Notes under the pieces: model-generated | What the model was told of the DNA's origin: nothing | The model's input: the letters and a program-made list of their open reading frames with translations, nothing else | The model's database searches: none | Shown here: positions 8,523-17,792 of the stretch, one piece after another | Position numbering within the stretch: position 1 is the first letter of the stretch | How the letters are laid out: each line of letters opens with the position of its first letter | Translations under genes and position numbers: made by a program | Source of the DNA: Labilibaculum antarcticum | Lineage (GTDB): Bacteria; Bacteroidota; Bacteroidia; Bacteroidales; Marinifilaceae | DNA length: 64,000 nucleotides | Direction of reading: 5' to 3' | Assembly: GCF_002356295.1 (NCBI RefSeq) | Contig: NZ_AP018042.1 | Location: 1,830,361 to 1,894,360, forward strand

Positions 8523-8918
8523 ATGATTTCTAAAATACGATACGAGGAAATAGGTCAGATAATAGTTCAAGCATCTTATGAGGTGCATAAAGAACTTGGG
8601 CCAGGTTTACTTGAATCTGTTTATGAAGTTTGTCTCGAAGAAGAAATTAAAAGACTTAAATTAAGAGTTGAAAGACAAGTTAGAATACCTGTAGTTTTTA
8701 AAGGAAAAACTTTAGGGAAAGATTTTATAATTGATTTATTAGTTGAAGATGAGGTGATAATTGAACTAAAAGCATTGGAAATTCTATTACCAGTACATGA
8801 AGTTCAATTGGTAACCTATCTAAAACTTGCAGATAAAAAGCTAGGTTTTTTAATCAATTTTAATGTTCCATTAATTAAACAAGGTATTAAACGAAAAGTC
8901 AATCAATATTATTTCTAA
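8523..8918 (+). CDS. GxxExxY protein (PDDEXK-like)
   Basis: A 131-residue member of the GxxExxY family. The signature GPGLLESVYE is at about residues 26-35. DFIIDLLVEDEVIIELKAL at about 68-86 fits a PDDEXK-nuclease-like core (D, then E-x-K). HEVQLVTYLKLA and the GFLINFN ending are also characteristic. Biological function is unproven; nuclease or RNA/DNA-related activity is inference from the fold. It sits 28 bp after the mutA stop and 47 bp before mutB, inside what is otherwise a conserved two-gene operon, and is bounded by imperfect inverted repeats. This suggests arrival as a small mobile cassette in the same direction as the host operon. The ORF is intact. Confidence 0.85.
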   Translation: MISKIRYEEIGQIIVQASYEVHKELGPGLLESVYEVCLEEEIKRLKLRVERQVRIPVVFKGKTLGKDFIIDLLVEDEVIIELKALEILLPVHEVQLVTYLKLADKKLGFLINFNVPLIKQGIKRKVNQYYF

Positions 8919-8924
8919 AAGTAA

Positions 8925-8948
8925 ATTGCGTCTTAGCGCCTTTGCGTT
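8925..8948. repeat. Right inverted repeat flanking the GxxExxY gene
   Basis: ATTGCGTCTTAGCGCCTTTG (first 20 bases) is the inverted partner of 8498-8522. It lies 6 bp after the GxxExxY stop and 17 bp before the mutB start, so it may influence mutB translation or read-through. Confidence 0.7.
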
Positions 8949-8965
8949 AACAAAAATAAAAAGAA

Positions 8966-11122
8966 ATGAAGCCAAATTTTAAAGATATAAATATCAAGTC
9001 ATCTCAAAGAGCTGCGACAACATCTCAGAAATGGGAAAAAGAAAACGGCATTGAAAAATCTTGGATGACACCAGAACAAATTCCTGTTAAAACAGCCTTT
9101 AACAAGGAAGATTTAGAAGGAATGGAGCACTTGAACTATGTTTCAGGTTTACCACCATTCCTACGTGGACCTTATTCAGCTATGTTTCCTTTGCGTCCTT
9201 GGACAATTCGTCAGTACGCAGGTTTCTCTACTGCTGAAGAATCAAATGCATTCTACCGTCGTAACCTTGCTGCTGGTCAGAAAGGACTTTCTGTAGCATT
9301 CGATTTGGCTACTCACCGTGGGTATGATTCAGATCATCCTCGTGTAATTGGTGATGTTGGTAAAGCAGGTGTTGCTATCGACTCTATCCTGGATATGGAG
9401 ATCCTTTTCGATCAAATTCCTTTGGATGAGATGTCAGTATCTATGACAATGAATGGTGCAGTACTTCCAGTATTGGCTTTCTACATTGTTGCAGGTTTAG
9501 AGCAAGGTGCTCGATTGGATCAACTTTCTGGAACAATCCAGAATGATATCCTAAAAGAATTCATGGTGCGTAACACTTACATCTACCCACCAGATTTCTC
9601 AATGAAAATTATTGCTGATATTTTCGAATTTACTTCGAATTTCATGCCTAAGTTCAACTCTATTTCTATCTCAGGATACCACATGCAAGAAGCAGGTGCT
9701 ACTGCAGATATCGAGTTAGCTTATACTCTTGCTGATGGTTTAGAGTACTTGAAAAAAGGTGTAGCTGCAGGAATGGATGTTGATACATTCGCTCCTCGTT
9801 TGTCTTTCTTCTGGGCTATCGGAATGAATCACTTCATGGAGATTGCTAAAATGAGAGCAGGTCGTTTACTATGGTCTAAGATTGTAAAACAATTCGATCC
9901 TAAGAATCCTAAGTCAATGGCATTGCGTACTCACTCGCAAACTTCAGGTTGGTCATTAACCGAGCAAGATCCTTTCAATAATATTGGACGTACTTGTATC
10001 GAAGCAATGGCTGCAGCTTTGGGTCACACTCAATCTCTTCACACCAATGCATTGGATGAAGCGATTGCATTGCCAACTGACTTCTCAGCACGTATTGCCC
10101 GTAACACTCAGATTTATATTCAGGATGAAACTACAATCTGTAAATCAGTTGATCCATGGGCAGGTTCTTACTACGTTGAGTCATTAACTCAAGAATTAGT
10201 AGACAAAGCTTGGGCTCACATCGAAGAAGTTGAGAAATTAGGTGGAATGGCTAAGGCTATCGAGTCTGGCATTCCAAAACTTCGTATCGAAGAAGCTGCT
10301 GCTCGTACTCAAGCTAAAATTGATGCGAACACTCAAACTATTGTAGGTATTAATAAATATCGTTTGGAGAAAGAAGATCCAATAGATATTTTAGAAGTAG
10401 ATAACACTGCTGTACGTACTGCACAACTTGAACGTTTGGCTAAGCTTCGTGCTAACCGCGACGAAAAAGCTGTTCAGGCTGCTCTTAAAGCTATTACTGC
10501 CTGTGCAAACGGTGGTGAAGGTAACCTGTTGGATCTTGCTGTAAAAGCTGCACAACTTCGTGCTTCTTTAGGTGAGATTTCTGACGCTTGCGAAGAAGTT
10601 TGTGGAAGATATAAAGCTGTAATTAGAACTGTGTCAGGAGTGTATTCATCAGAATCAAAACAAGATGCTGATTTTGCAAAAGCAAAATTATTAGCAGACA
10701 AATTTGCAGAAATGACAGGACGTCGTCCTCGTATCATGGTTGCAAAAATGGGACAAGATGGTCATGACCGTGGTGGTAAAGTTGTTGCTACAGGTTTTGC
10801 TGATATAGGATTTGACGTTGACATGGGACCCTTGTTCCAAACTCCGGAAGAATCTGCTAAGCAAGCTGTAGAAAATGATGTACACATCCTTGGTGTTTCT
10901 TCATTGGCTGCTGGTCACAAAACTTTGGTTCCTGCAGTTATCGCGGAATTGAAAAAATTAGGTCGTGAAGATATCATGGTTACTGCAGGTGGTGTTATAC
11001 CAGCTCAGGATTACGATTTCTTATACGAAGCTGGTGTTGTTGGTGTATTTGGTCCTGGTACCAAAGTATCAAGATGTGCCATCCAAATGTTGGATATCCT
11101 AATTGAGCAATACAAAGACTAG
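8966..11122 (+). CDS. mutB: Methylmalonyl-CoA mutase large (alpha) subunit
   Basis: A 718-residue catalytic subunit. It carries out the adenosylcobalamin-dependent rearrangement between methylmalonyl-CoA and succinyl-CoA, used for propionate formation or use. The N-terminal barrel includes the substrate-binding region [14 protein letters not shown] at about residue 62 and [12 protein letters not shown] at about 235. The C-terminal B12 domain has the complete DxHxxG motif (D598, H600, G603) and the later AGGVIP motif. Length matches the family. It is separated from mutA by a GxxExxY insertion but lies on the same strand and probably still belongs to the same transcript. It ends at a strong terminator. 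Confidence 0.97.
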   Translation: MKPNFKDINIKSSQRAATTSQKWEKENGIEKSWMTPEQIPVKTAFNKEDLEGMEHLNYVSGLPPFLRGPYSAMFPLRPWTIRQYAGFSTAEESNAFYRRNLAAGQKGLSVAFDLATHRGYDSDHPRVIGDVGKAGVAIDSILDMEILFDQIPLDEMSVSMTMNGAVLPVLAFYIVAGLEQGARLDQLSGTIQNDILKEFMVRNTYIYPPDFSMKIIADIFEFTSNFMPKFNSISISGYHMQEAGATADIELAYTLADGLEYLKKGVAAGMDVDTFAPRLSFFWAIGMNHFMEIAKMRAGRLLWSKIVKQFDPKNPKSMALRTHSQTSGWSLTEQDPFNNIGRTCIEAMAAALGHTQSLHTNALDEAIALPTDFSARIARNTQIYIQDETTICKSVDPWAGSYYVESLTQELVDKAWAHIEEVEKLGGMAKAIESGIPKLRIEEAAARTQAKIDANTQTIVGINKYRLEKEDPIDILEVDNTAVRTAQLERLAKLRANRDEKAVQAALKAITACANGGEGNLLDLAVKAAQLRASLGEISDACEEVCGRYKAVIRTVSGVYSSESKQDADFAKAKLLADKFAEMTGRRPRIMVAKMGQDGHDRGGKVVATGFADIGFDVDMGPLFQTPEESAKQAVENDVHILGVSSLAAGHKTLVPAVIAELKKLGREDIMVTAGGVIPAQDYDFLYEAGVVGVFGPGTKVSRCAIQMLDILIEQYKD

Positions 11123-11145
11123 TTCTTTTTATTACACTATATTTA

Positions 11146-11176
11146 AAGACAGGAACAATGTTCCTGTCTTTTTTTT
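11146..11176 (+). terminator. Terminator of the mutAB operon
   Basis: The stem GACAGGAAC / GTTCCTGTC (11148-11168) with a 3-nt loop runs straight into eight T residues, 25 bp after the mutB stop. Confidence 0.9.
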
Positions 11177-11206
11177 GCTAAATTTTAAATTATAATATCA
11201 ACTTCT

Positions 11207-11716
11207 ATGAAAAGGCTTGCATCGCTTCTTATTTTTTTAGCCATCGTTTTGAATCTCTCGGCTCAAAATAACACCAAAGAAGATTCCAGAATTAATGAGA
11301 CCGTTCTATACGGACAATTCACTTTAGATGCTTTTAATATGGATTTATGCTCCCCTTGGTACACTCCCGAGCATGACTCTTATTTGGCAGATACAACTAT
11401 TCTAAAAAAGCTCACAGAACAAAATTTTGAGAATATCTCAATCAGTCTTATTCTTGGTTCATGGTGTCATGATAGTCATCGGGAAGTGCCTCGTTTCATC
11501 AAAATACTAGAAGAAATAAACTATCCGTTTGACAGACTTCAAATGTACGCATTGGACACCGACAAAACCTCACCGGATTTTGATGCAAAAGCGAACAATG
11601 TCACTAATGTTCCAACCGCGATTATTTCTCGAAATAGAGTTGAAATAGGTCGCATCATCGAAAGCCCAAAATTATCTTTGGAAAAAGATCTTTTAAAAAT
11701 ACTTTCAAAAAATTAG
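11207..11716 (+). CDS. Exported thioredoxin-like protein, single-Cys motif
   Basis: A 169-residue protein with a signal peptide (cleavage near LSAQ, residue 20). The region ISLILGSWCHDSHREVPRF at about residues 80-98 aligns with the beta-strand and active-site helix of a thioredoxin fold. NVPTAII at about 135 supplies the cis-Pro loop. The site is WCHDS rather than CxxC, so only one redox Cys is present. Such 'WCxDS' thioredoxin-like proteins are common in Bacteroidota and their substrates are unknown. It stands between the mut terminator and a group of small membrane-protein genes 32 bp downstream, possibly one operon. Confidence 0.7.
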   Translation: MKRLASLLIFLAIVLNLSAQNNTKEDSRINETVLYGQFTLDAFNMDLCSPWYTPEHDSYLADTTILKKLTEQNFENISISLILGSWCHDSHREVPRFIKILEEINYPFDRLQMYALDTDKTSPDFDAKANNVTNVPTAIISRNRVEIGRIIESPKLSLEKDLLKILSKN

Positions 11717-11748
11717 TATCTTTATCTTTTAGACCAACTAACGCAATC

Positions 11749-12207
11749 ATGGAGCAAGAGCAAACAAATGCCGGACAAACATTAGGAATTATTGGATTAA
11801 TACTAGGTATTATAACTTTCATGATTGGATTTATTCCTTGCGTTGGAGTTATTGCAATTATTCCTGGAGTAATTGCAATTATTTTAAGCGCAGTTGGACT
11901 AAGCCAAGCCAATCGGGGAAATGGTGCACGCGGGATTAATATCGGAGCATTAATTGTCTCAATTATTGGCGTTTTAGTCGCTTCCCTATGGCTGATTTTT
12001 GTCGTTGGAATTGCTAACCTCAACGAAGATGAAATTCAAAATTTTGTCGAAGATGTAATCGAAGAAGCTATTGATGAATCCGTACAAAATCCTGACTTGC
12101 AAGATGTTCTAGAAGAACTAGAAGATCAACTTGATGAAGTATCTGTTGATTCAATTCATATCAAAACAGATAGCATCAATCTTGAAATCAAAATTAATAA
12201 TGAGTAA
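11749..12207 (+). CDS. DUF4190-like membrane protein
   Basis: A 152-residue protein. Gly/Ile-rich transmembrane segments lie at about residues 10-50 (GIIGLILGIITFMIGF, GVIAIIPGVIAIILS) and a third at about 63-88. The linker ANRGNGARG between them is typical of DUF4190 domains. The C-terminal 60 residues are acidic and predicted helical (EDEIQNFVEDVIEEAID...). Function is unknown. It overlaps the next gene by 8 bp (ATGAGTAA), which suggests translational coupling. The spacing of 32 bp from the upstream thioredoxin-like gene suggests a shared transcript. Confidence 0.65.
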   Translation: MEQEQTNAGQTLGIIGLILGIITFMIGFIPCVGVIAIIPGVIAIILSAVGLSQANRGNGARGINIGALIVSIIGVLVASLWLIFVVGIANLNEDEIQNFVEDVIEEAIDESVQNPDLQDVLEELEDQLDEVSVDSIHIKTDSINLEIKINNE

Positions 12208-12634
12208 TTCTCATCAAACTAAACAAAACTACAAAGTAATCAACCTCTCTTTCGCCGGAATTATTCTATGTATTTTTATTTACTCAGGTCTTTTTTCTGC
12301 AGAAGAAAGCAAACACCCAATCCCATCATTTTACACTCAAATAACAAACGAAAATAGTCCATCTACGGGATTATCCCGTAGTTTCTCAGCTATTGTTCAA
12401 GGTGATCTTCAACTGGCGAAAACATACAATCCTCTTGGTTTACATATATTTCTATTTTTCGCTATTCAACTAATTTTTAGGAGCTTATCTTTTATGTTGA
12501 TTAAAGAGCGATTTTTATGGATGAAACCATATATTTTCATGGATGCTACTCTGACGATAATTGGCTTTTATCTAGCATTCAGACCATTAATAGTATTCAC
12601 TATAAAACTTTTTCAAGAAACCATCGTAAACTGA
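12200..12634 (+). CDS. DUF2752-like membrane protein with altered motif
   Basis: A 144-residue protein with about three hydrophobic segments (residues 15-33, 75-95, 110-135). The middle part (SPSTGLSRSFSAIVQGDLQLAK, split here as SPSTGLSRSF and the following AIVQGD...NPLGLH) resembles DUF2752. The family's usual CPxCGxTR motif appears here as SPSTGLSR, so both cysteines are missing. Start ATG 12200 overlaps the previous gene's stop by 8 bp. A start 69 bp further up would lie deep inside that gene and is less likely. Function is unknown; it is most likely co-expressed with the DUF4190-like gene. Confidence 0.65.
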   Translation: MSNSHQTKQNYKVINLSFAGIILCIFIYSGLFSAEESKHPIPSFYTQITNENSPSTGLSRSFSAIVQGDLQLAKTYNPLGLHIFLFFAIQLIFRSLSFMLIKERFLWMKPYIFMDATLTIIGFYLAFRPLIVFTIKLFQETIVN

Positions 12635-12667
12635 GCAAGTTAATATTAACAAACTAACTCTTGCGAT

Positions 12668-13003
12668 ATGTTGGTACTACTTGTAATTGTTTTTCTCGCA
12701 CTTTTGACCAGCCTCATGGTTTTAAATATCTACAATGAACTCAATTTATCCAAAAGGATTATTCGAGCAGGATTTTTTGTGCAGGAATTAATGGATCAAC
12801 ATGGTATTAAACATCTTGATCTGGAAAAGAAATTTGAAAAATCCACTATTACGACTCAACTTCGAGTATTAGAGTACTATTTGCACTCTCTTAATTCATC
12901 TTACAAGGATTTTGGCACAAAAAAAACAGTTATTCAGAGACTAATAACAATAGAGAATGTTCTGGCAGAATATGGCTACCAGAACAAATTAAGTGTTATT
13001 TAA
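12668..13003 (+). CDS. Hypothetical protein with N-terminal membrane anchor
   Basis: A 111-residue protein I do not recognise. A single transmembrane segment (MLVLLVIVFLALLTSLMVL) occupies residues 1-19. The rest is predicted helical and mixed-charge, so it is probably a membrane-anchored cytoplasmic domain. It starts 34 bp after the DUF2752-like gene and may close that operon. Its last 8 bp overlap the end of the convergent MBL hydrolase gene, so neither gene has room for a separate terminator. Confidence 0.55.
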   Translation: MLVLLVIVFLALLTSLMVLNIYNELNLSKRIIRAGFFVQELMDQHGIKHLDLEKKFEKSTITTQLRVLEYYLHSLNSSYKDFGTKKTVIQRLITIENVLAEYGYQNKLSVI

Positions 13004-13838
13004 TTTCTGTGAGCGAAAAACATTTATCAACTTTTACACCTCTGGGTGTTTGCACCAGACTGCAACACTCATGCAGTATATCGTGCTGAAAAAATAAAAT
13101 ATAGTTATTTTCCACTGCCTCTTTTAAAAAAGCTTCTTTCTCATGCAATGATTCTTTTGGATTAAGGTCATAACTAGCCAGCCATTTTACAGGTACATTT
13201 GCTGTTGTAGGAATAAAATCTCCGGCAAATACAATGGTGTCATTTTCATTTTTGATAATAGCAACCATCAAACCCGGAGTATGTCCATTTACAAATCGAA
13301 TTTCAAAATTAGGAAACAACTCTCCCTCCCTGTCAACAAGTTTTAATTGACCAACCTCCTTTATTGGAACAATGTTTTCCTGAAAATAGGCGTCCGCTTC
13401 ACGAATATTTGGATTGTTGAAATTTTCCCATTGTGTTTTGCTCACCCAATGAGTTGCGTTTGGGAAAACCAAATCAAAACCTTCTCCTTTTTCATTATTC
13501 TTTACAGCTCCACCGCAATGGTCGAAGTGCAAATGAGTAAAAACGACATCGGTAATATCAGTTGGTTGAAAACCAATATTTGAAAGAGAAGACAGCAATG
13601 TGGCATTACCATTTAAATGATGATGTTTGAAAAACTCTACATCCTGCTTATCTCCGCTACCATTATCAATTAATATCTTTCGCTCCCCATCAACAACAAG
13701 CATACTTCTCATCGCACAATTGCATAAATTATCTTCATCGCTAGGATATTTCCGACTCCAAAGAAGTTTTGGAACCACACTGAACATAGCTCCACCATCG
13801 CATTTAAAATTGCCCGTTTCTATATTATATATTTCCAT
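12996..13838 (-). CDS. MBL-fold metallo-hydrolase
   Basis: A 280-residue metallo-beta-lactamase-fold hydrolase. The zinc motif THLHFDH is at residues 101-107 (HxHxDH). NGHTPG at about 190 supplies the third His, FAGDF at about 210 the bridging Asp, and FFQHD near 255 the last His. The arrangement is that of the lactonase-like branch (AHL lactonase and relatives), but the substrate cannot be assigned from sequence. No signal peptide is seen, so it is probably cytoplasmic. It overlaps the convergent upstream hypothetical gene by 8 bp. The 111-bp gap to the divergent mpl gene must hold both promoters. Confidence 0.85.
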   Translation of the reverse strand: MEIYNIETGNFKCDGGAMFSVVPKLLWSRKYPSDEDNLCNCAMRSMLVVDGERKILIDNGSGDKQDVEFFKHHHLNGNATLLSSLSNIGFQPTDITDVVFTHLHFDHCGGAVKNNEKGEGFDLVFPNATHWVSKTQWENFNNPNIREADAYFQENIVPIKEVGQLKLVDREGELFPNFEIRFVNGHTPGLMVAIIKNENDTIVFAGDFIPTTANVPVKWLASYDLNPKESLHEKEAFLKEAVENNYILFFQHDILHECCSLVQTPRGVKVDKCFSLTEIK

Positions 13839-13949
13839 TATTTTAACTTAAATATGTTATCTTTAATTTCAAATAATACTGTAAACACGGCTTTACAGAC
13901 CTAATCATTTGATTCAGGTCAAAAATACAATTTTTTAAAACGATTATCA

Positions 13950-15317
13950 ATGAGAGTACATTTTATAGCAATTGGCGGTAGTGCCATGCACAATCTTGCA
14001 ATAGCCTTGCATTTAAAAGGTTTTACTGTTTCGGGTTCCGATGATGAAATTTTTAATCCATCAAGATCCCGTTTGGAAAAACACAATATCCTGCCCGAAG
14101 AATGGGGTTGGTTTCCTGAAAAAATAGATACTGGTCTTGACGCCATTATTTTAGGAATGCATGCTCGAATTGACAATCCTGAATTGTTAAGAGCGCAAGA
14201 ATTAGGATTAAAAATTTTCTCTTACCCTGAGTACATTTACGAGCAGACAAAGGATAAAACAAGAATCGTAATTGGAGGCAGTCATGGCAAAACCACAACA
14301 ACCTCCATGGTAATGCATGTACTGAAAGATAATAATATTGATTTCGACTACATGGTTGGTGCTCAAATTGAAGGATTCGAAACTATGGTTAGGTTGACGA
14401 AAGAGGCCAAAATAGCAATTTTCGAAGGCGATGAATATTTATCCTCTCCTATTGATAGAAGACCCAAATTTCATCTTTATCATCCGCATATTGCATTGCT
14501 AACTGGTATAGCCTGGGATCACATCAATGTTTTTCCAACATTTGAAAACTATGTGGAGCAATTCGATATTTTCACAAATCTAATTCAGCCCAATGGAAGC
14601 TTAATTTATTTTGAGGAAGACGAACACATTCAAAAAATCCTAAGTAATAGGAGAAAAGATGTCAGCTACATTCCATACAATACGCATCCATTCAGATTAG
14701 AAAATAACCAAACAATTTTAACTACAGACAAGGACGAATTTGCTCTTGAGATATTTGGAGAGCACAACCTACAAAACTTAATGGGTGCTTATCACATCTG
14801 TAAAAGCATTGGAGTAAAAGATCTTGATTTTTATAAATCGATACAAAACTTCTCTGGTGCCGCTCGTCGTCTTCAAAAACTTGCAGAAAGTGAAAACTGC
14901 AGTGTTTTTCAAGATTTTGCTCATTCCCCATCCAAATTAAAAGCAACAACCGAAGCGGTTAAAAAACAATATCAGAATCGAAAACTAATTGCCTGCATGG
15001 AACTCCATACATTCAGTAGTTTAAAAAAAGAGTTCCTTCCACATTATGAAAACACGATGTGTATGGCAGATCACGCTTTTGTTTATTTTGATCCTAAAAC
15101 GATTGAACACAAGAAACTGGAACCAATTACAAGCAAGCAGGTTGCGGAGGCTTTTGGAGGAAGTAACCTTAAGGTATACACCGATTCAGATCTACTAATA
15201 TCAGATCTGCTTTCAATGAACTTTAACAACACAAATGTTTTACTTATGAGTTCGGGGAATTTTACGGGTGTAAACCTCCCCCAATTAGCCCAAAACATTA
15301 TAGTAAACACTAAATGA
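13950..15317 (+). CDS. mpl: UDP-MurNAc:tripeptide ligase-type Mur ligase (Mpl)
   Basis: A 455-residue Mur ligase. The N-terminal Rossmann motif HFIAIGGSAMHNLA marks the MurC/Mpl branch. The ATP-binding P-loop GGSHGKTTTTS is at about residue 109, and GDEYLSS and the DFAHSP motif (about residue 325) are as in Mpl. Mpl joins the recycled tripeptide L-Ala-gamma-D-Glu-mesoDAP to UDP-MurNAc, saving cell-wall peptide. MurC is the alternative, but the HFIAIGGSAMHN start and the lack of neighbouring mur genes favour Mpl. It acts in the cytoplasm. It is followed after 92 bp by the TPR histidine kinase gene. Confidence 0.85.
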   Translation: MRVHFIAIGGSAMHNLAIALHLKGFTVSGSDDEIFNPSRSRLEKHNILPEEWGWFPEKIDTGLDAIILGMHARIDNPELLRAQELGLKIFSYPEYIYEQTKDKTRIVIGGSHGKTTTTSMVMHVLKDNNIDFDYMVGAQIEGFETMVRLTKEAKIAIFEGDEYLSSPIDRRPKFHLYHPHIALLTGIAWDHINVFPTFENYVEQFDIFTNLIQPNGSLIYFEEDEHIQKILSNRRKDVSYIPYNTHPFRLENNQTILTTDKDEFALEIFGEHNLQNLMGAYHICKSIGVKDLDFYKSIQNFSGAARRLQKLAESENCSVFQDFAHSPSKLKATTEAVKKQYQNRKLIACMELHTFSSLKKEFLPHYENTMCMADHAFVYFDPKTIEHKKLEPITSKQVAEAFGGSNLKVYTDSDLLISDLLSMNFNNTNVLLMSSGNFTGVNLPQLAQNIIVNTK

Positions 15318-15409
15318 TCTAAGTTACAGTATTTCAATTATATTTGTATTGCCATAAATTAAATTAACACTACTTTCATGGCATACAGAACCCTAAACTC
15401 AGGAGTATT

Positions 15410-17716
15410 ATGCTTTATAAGTTCACATGTATTTTAATAATTCTTCTTCTTTCTCCAATTACTACTGTATTTGGAGAAACTCAGGATCAAATCCAGAAGG
15501 CAGAAGAATTATTAAAAGATACTAAAGGAGGTGAAAGAATCGCATTGCTTAAAGAACTTTCCCGCTTAAATGTTGATAAAGATCCTGAAAAAAGCATTAA
15601 CTACGCAAAAGAAATTGTCATTCTAAGCTCTGAAAATCCTATTGAAAAATCGGCTTCATTATACCATTTAGGCAACCTATATCGCCGGGTAAATAATTAC
15701 AGACTAGCTCTCGACTGTCAAAATCAGGCCCTTAAAATACGAGAAACGATAAATGATTTAAAAGGAATTGCCAGTTCTTTAAATAACATTGGCGAGATCT
15801 ATAAAATTCTTAATAAATATGACGAAGCCTTAGCTCACCTTAATCGATCGTTAGAAATTAGAGAAAAAAACGGGACTCAAAAAGAAGTTGCCTATACCTT
15901 AAACAATATTGGAAGTGTTTATTGGCTTAAAAAAGATTATGCCAATTCATTAGGATTCTATCTTAAATCTTTGGAAATAAGGTCAAATCTAGGTGACAAA
16001 ACGGACATATCATCTTCTCTAAATAATCTTGGGAATGTGTACAAAAACCTAAACAAACCAAACAAAGCTCTCGACTATTATTCTAAAGCTCTTCAAATTA
16101 GAGAAGAAATTGGTGATAAAAATCTAATTGCATTTTCGTTAAATGATATTGGAGGAATATACTGGAGATTAAATAATTTCAATGAGTCACTATCTTATTA
16201 CAATCAATCACTCAAAATAAGAAAAGAAATTGGTAATAAACTATACATTGCTGCAACACTAAAAAATATCGGAACCGTTTATAAGGATTTAAACGAACTG
16301 GATTATTCGTTAAAAAACTACAATGATGCTTTAAAGATTTATGATGAAATTAATGATCAGAAGGAACAGGCGAATGTTTTTTCTTTAATTGGTAAGCTTT
16401 ACGAAAGCTACAACAACTTCGACAAAAGTCTCGAATATCACAAAATCGCTCTTAATCTTCATAACAAAATCGGTAACATAAAAGGTGTCGCTTATTCTTC
16501 GAACAGCATAGGCGAAATCTTAATGAAATATTACCAGAACGAGAAAGCTAAGGATTACTTGCTATCAGCATTCGATCATGCTAATCAATGCAAAGATAGA
16601 GGCTTGCAAAAAATTGCATCTGAAAATTTATTTGAGTATTTCTCGAATCTGGGAGATTATAAAAAAGCTCTTGAATATTATCGTGAATACTCAAGCACCC
16701 AATACGATAGCATCATAGATCAGATAGGGAAAGATAAAATTACAGAATTTGAGGCCAATTATCAGATTTCAAAAAATAACGATGAAATTAAAAGTCTGAA
16801 AGCTTACACTCGCCAACAATCCATTGCAATATACCTTTTTATAGCCATAATAATACTTGCCGGGATAATCGGTTATATCGCTAGGAAGAACATTAAAATA
16901 AGAAAGGAAGCTACCCAAGCCTTAACAGAAAAGAATAATCAATTGGAAGAAATCAACTCCAGATTAAAAGAAACGGAAATGACACTTCGAGATTTAAATC
17001 TAACCAAGGATAAAATATTTAATATTATTTCGAACGATTTACGAACCCCTTTTATTGATATGAAGATAATGAGCTCGGAGTTACTGGAGAGTTTTGACCA
17101 AGCTGAAATTGAAGTCCAAAAGGATTTATCCAAAAATATCAGAGACTTGTCTTTTCATACTTACAACCTTGTTGAAAACATATTACTCTGGTCTGCTTCG
17201 CAATCTGGAAAAACGAAATTTTCACCACGCTTTTTTAATGTCAAAGAGCTTTTAGATCATAGTTTAACCAAACTTTCGGAACAGCTTGTTGAGAAAAATG
17301 TTAAAATAGTTTTTAATTTAGATCGCACTTCAAAAGCTTATTCTGATACATCAGCAACCTGTGAAGTATTTAAAAATCTATTATCCAATGCAATAAAATT
17401 CTCTTACCCTGAAGGGAAAATTACCATATCTGCCAGAGAAAAGAAGTATTGGATTGAATTGGAAATTTCTGACGAAGGGGTGGGAATGAGTAAAACAAAT
17501 CTCCACAAAATATTCCGTTTGGATAATGATTACCTTGCATTAGGTACAGCACAGGAAAAAGGCGCTGGAATTGGCCTGCTTCTTTGCAAAGAATATGTTG
17601 AGAAAAATGGCGGTAAAATTTGGGCCGATAGTGAAGAAGGAAAAGGAAGTAGTTTTTATATTACAATTCCTAAATCGGATAAATTAATGGGCTCTGTTCC
17701 AAAAATAGAAAGTTAG
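15410..17716 (+). CDS. TPR sensor histidine kinase lacking the phospho-acceptor His
   Basis: A 768-residue protein: signal peptide (residues 1-22), about nine tetratricopeptide repeats (about 60-440, each with a SLNNIG-like turn and ALDYY-like helix), one transmembrane segment (about 468-490), a short coiled coil, then a kinase core. The ATPase domain looks complete: N box LLSNAIKFS near 657, G1 DEGVGMS near 688, G2 GAGIGLLLC near 718. In the H box the family's IIAHDLRxPF reads IISNDLRTPF, with Asn (AAC) at residue 542 instead of His. Autophosphorylation at the usual site is therefore not possible. It may act as a pseudokinase or signal otherwise. No response regulator gene is nearby. It ends at a terminator shared with the convergent CoA-transferase gene. 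Confidence 0.85.
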   Translation: MLYKFTCILIILLLSPITTVFGETQDQIQKAEELLKDTKGGERIALLKELSRLNVDKDPEKSINYAKEIVILSSENPIEKSASLYHLGNLYRRVNNYRLALDCQNQALKIRETINDLKGIASSLNNIGEIYKILNKYDEALAHLNRSLEIREKNGTQKEVAYTLNNIGSVYWLKKDYANSLGFYLKSLEIRSNLGDKTDISSSLNNLGNVYKNLNKPNKALDYYSKALQIREEIGDKNLIAFSLNDIGGIYWRLNNFNESLSYYNQSLKIRKEIGNKLYIAATLKNIGTVYKDLNELDYSLKNYNDALKIYDEINDQKEQANVFSLIGKLYESYNNFDKSLEYHKIALNLHNKIGNIKGVAYSSNSIGEILMKYYQNEKAKDYLLSAFDHANQCKDRGLQKIASENLFEYFSNLGDYKKALEYYREYSSTQYDSIIDQIGKDKITEFEANYQISKNNDEIKSLKAYTRQQSIAIYLFIAIIILAGIIGYIARKNIKIRKEATQALTEKNNQLEEINSRLKETEMTLRDLNLTKDKIFNIISNDLRTPFIDMKIMSSELLESFDQAEIEVQKDLSKNIRDLSFHTYNLVENILLWSASQSGKTKFSPRFFNVKELLDHSLTKLSEQLVEKNVKIVFNLDRTSKAYSDTSATCEVFKNLLSNAIKFSYPEGKITISAREKKYWIELEISDEGVGMSKTNLHKIFRLDNDYLALGTAQEKGAGIGLLLCKEYVEKNGGKIWADSEEGKGSSFYITIPKSDKLMGSVPKIES

Positions 17717-17740
17717 TAAAAACAATATTATCAGACATAA

Positions 17741-17771
17741 AAAAAGAGGCCTCATCGGCCTCTTTTTTTTT
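17741..17771. terminator. Bidirectional terminator
   Basis: GAGGCC (17746-17751), loop TCATC, GGCCTC (17757-17762). An A run precedes it and a T run follows, so it works for both convergent genes (TPR kinase and CoA-transferase). Confidence 0.9.
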
Positions 17772-17792
17772 GATCAGAATTTCTGAACTATA

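Noticed and set aside
10474-10885. Minus-strand frames inside mutB
   Set aside because: The plus-strand frame encodes the conserved B12 domain of the mutase; the opposite frames have no recognisable features.
12131-12199. Longer start for the DUF2752-like gene
   Set aside because: It would overlap the previous gene by 77 bp; ATG 12200 gives a normal 8-bp overlap (ATGAGTAA).
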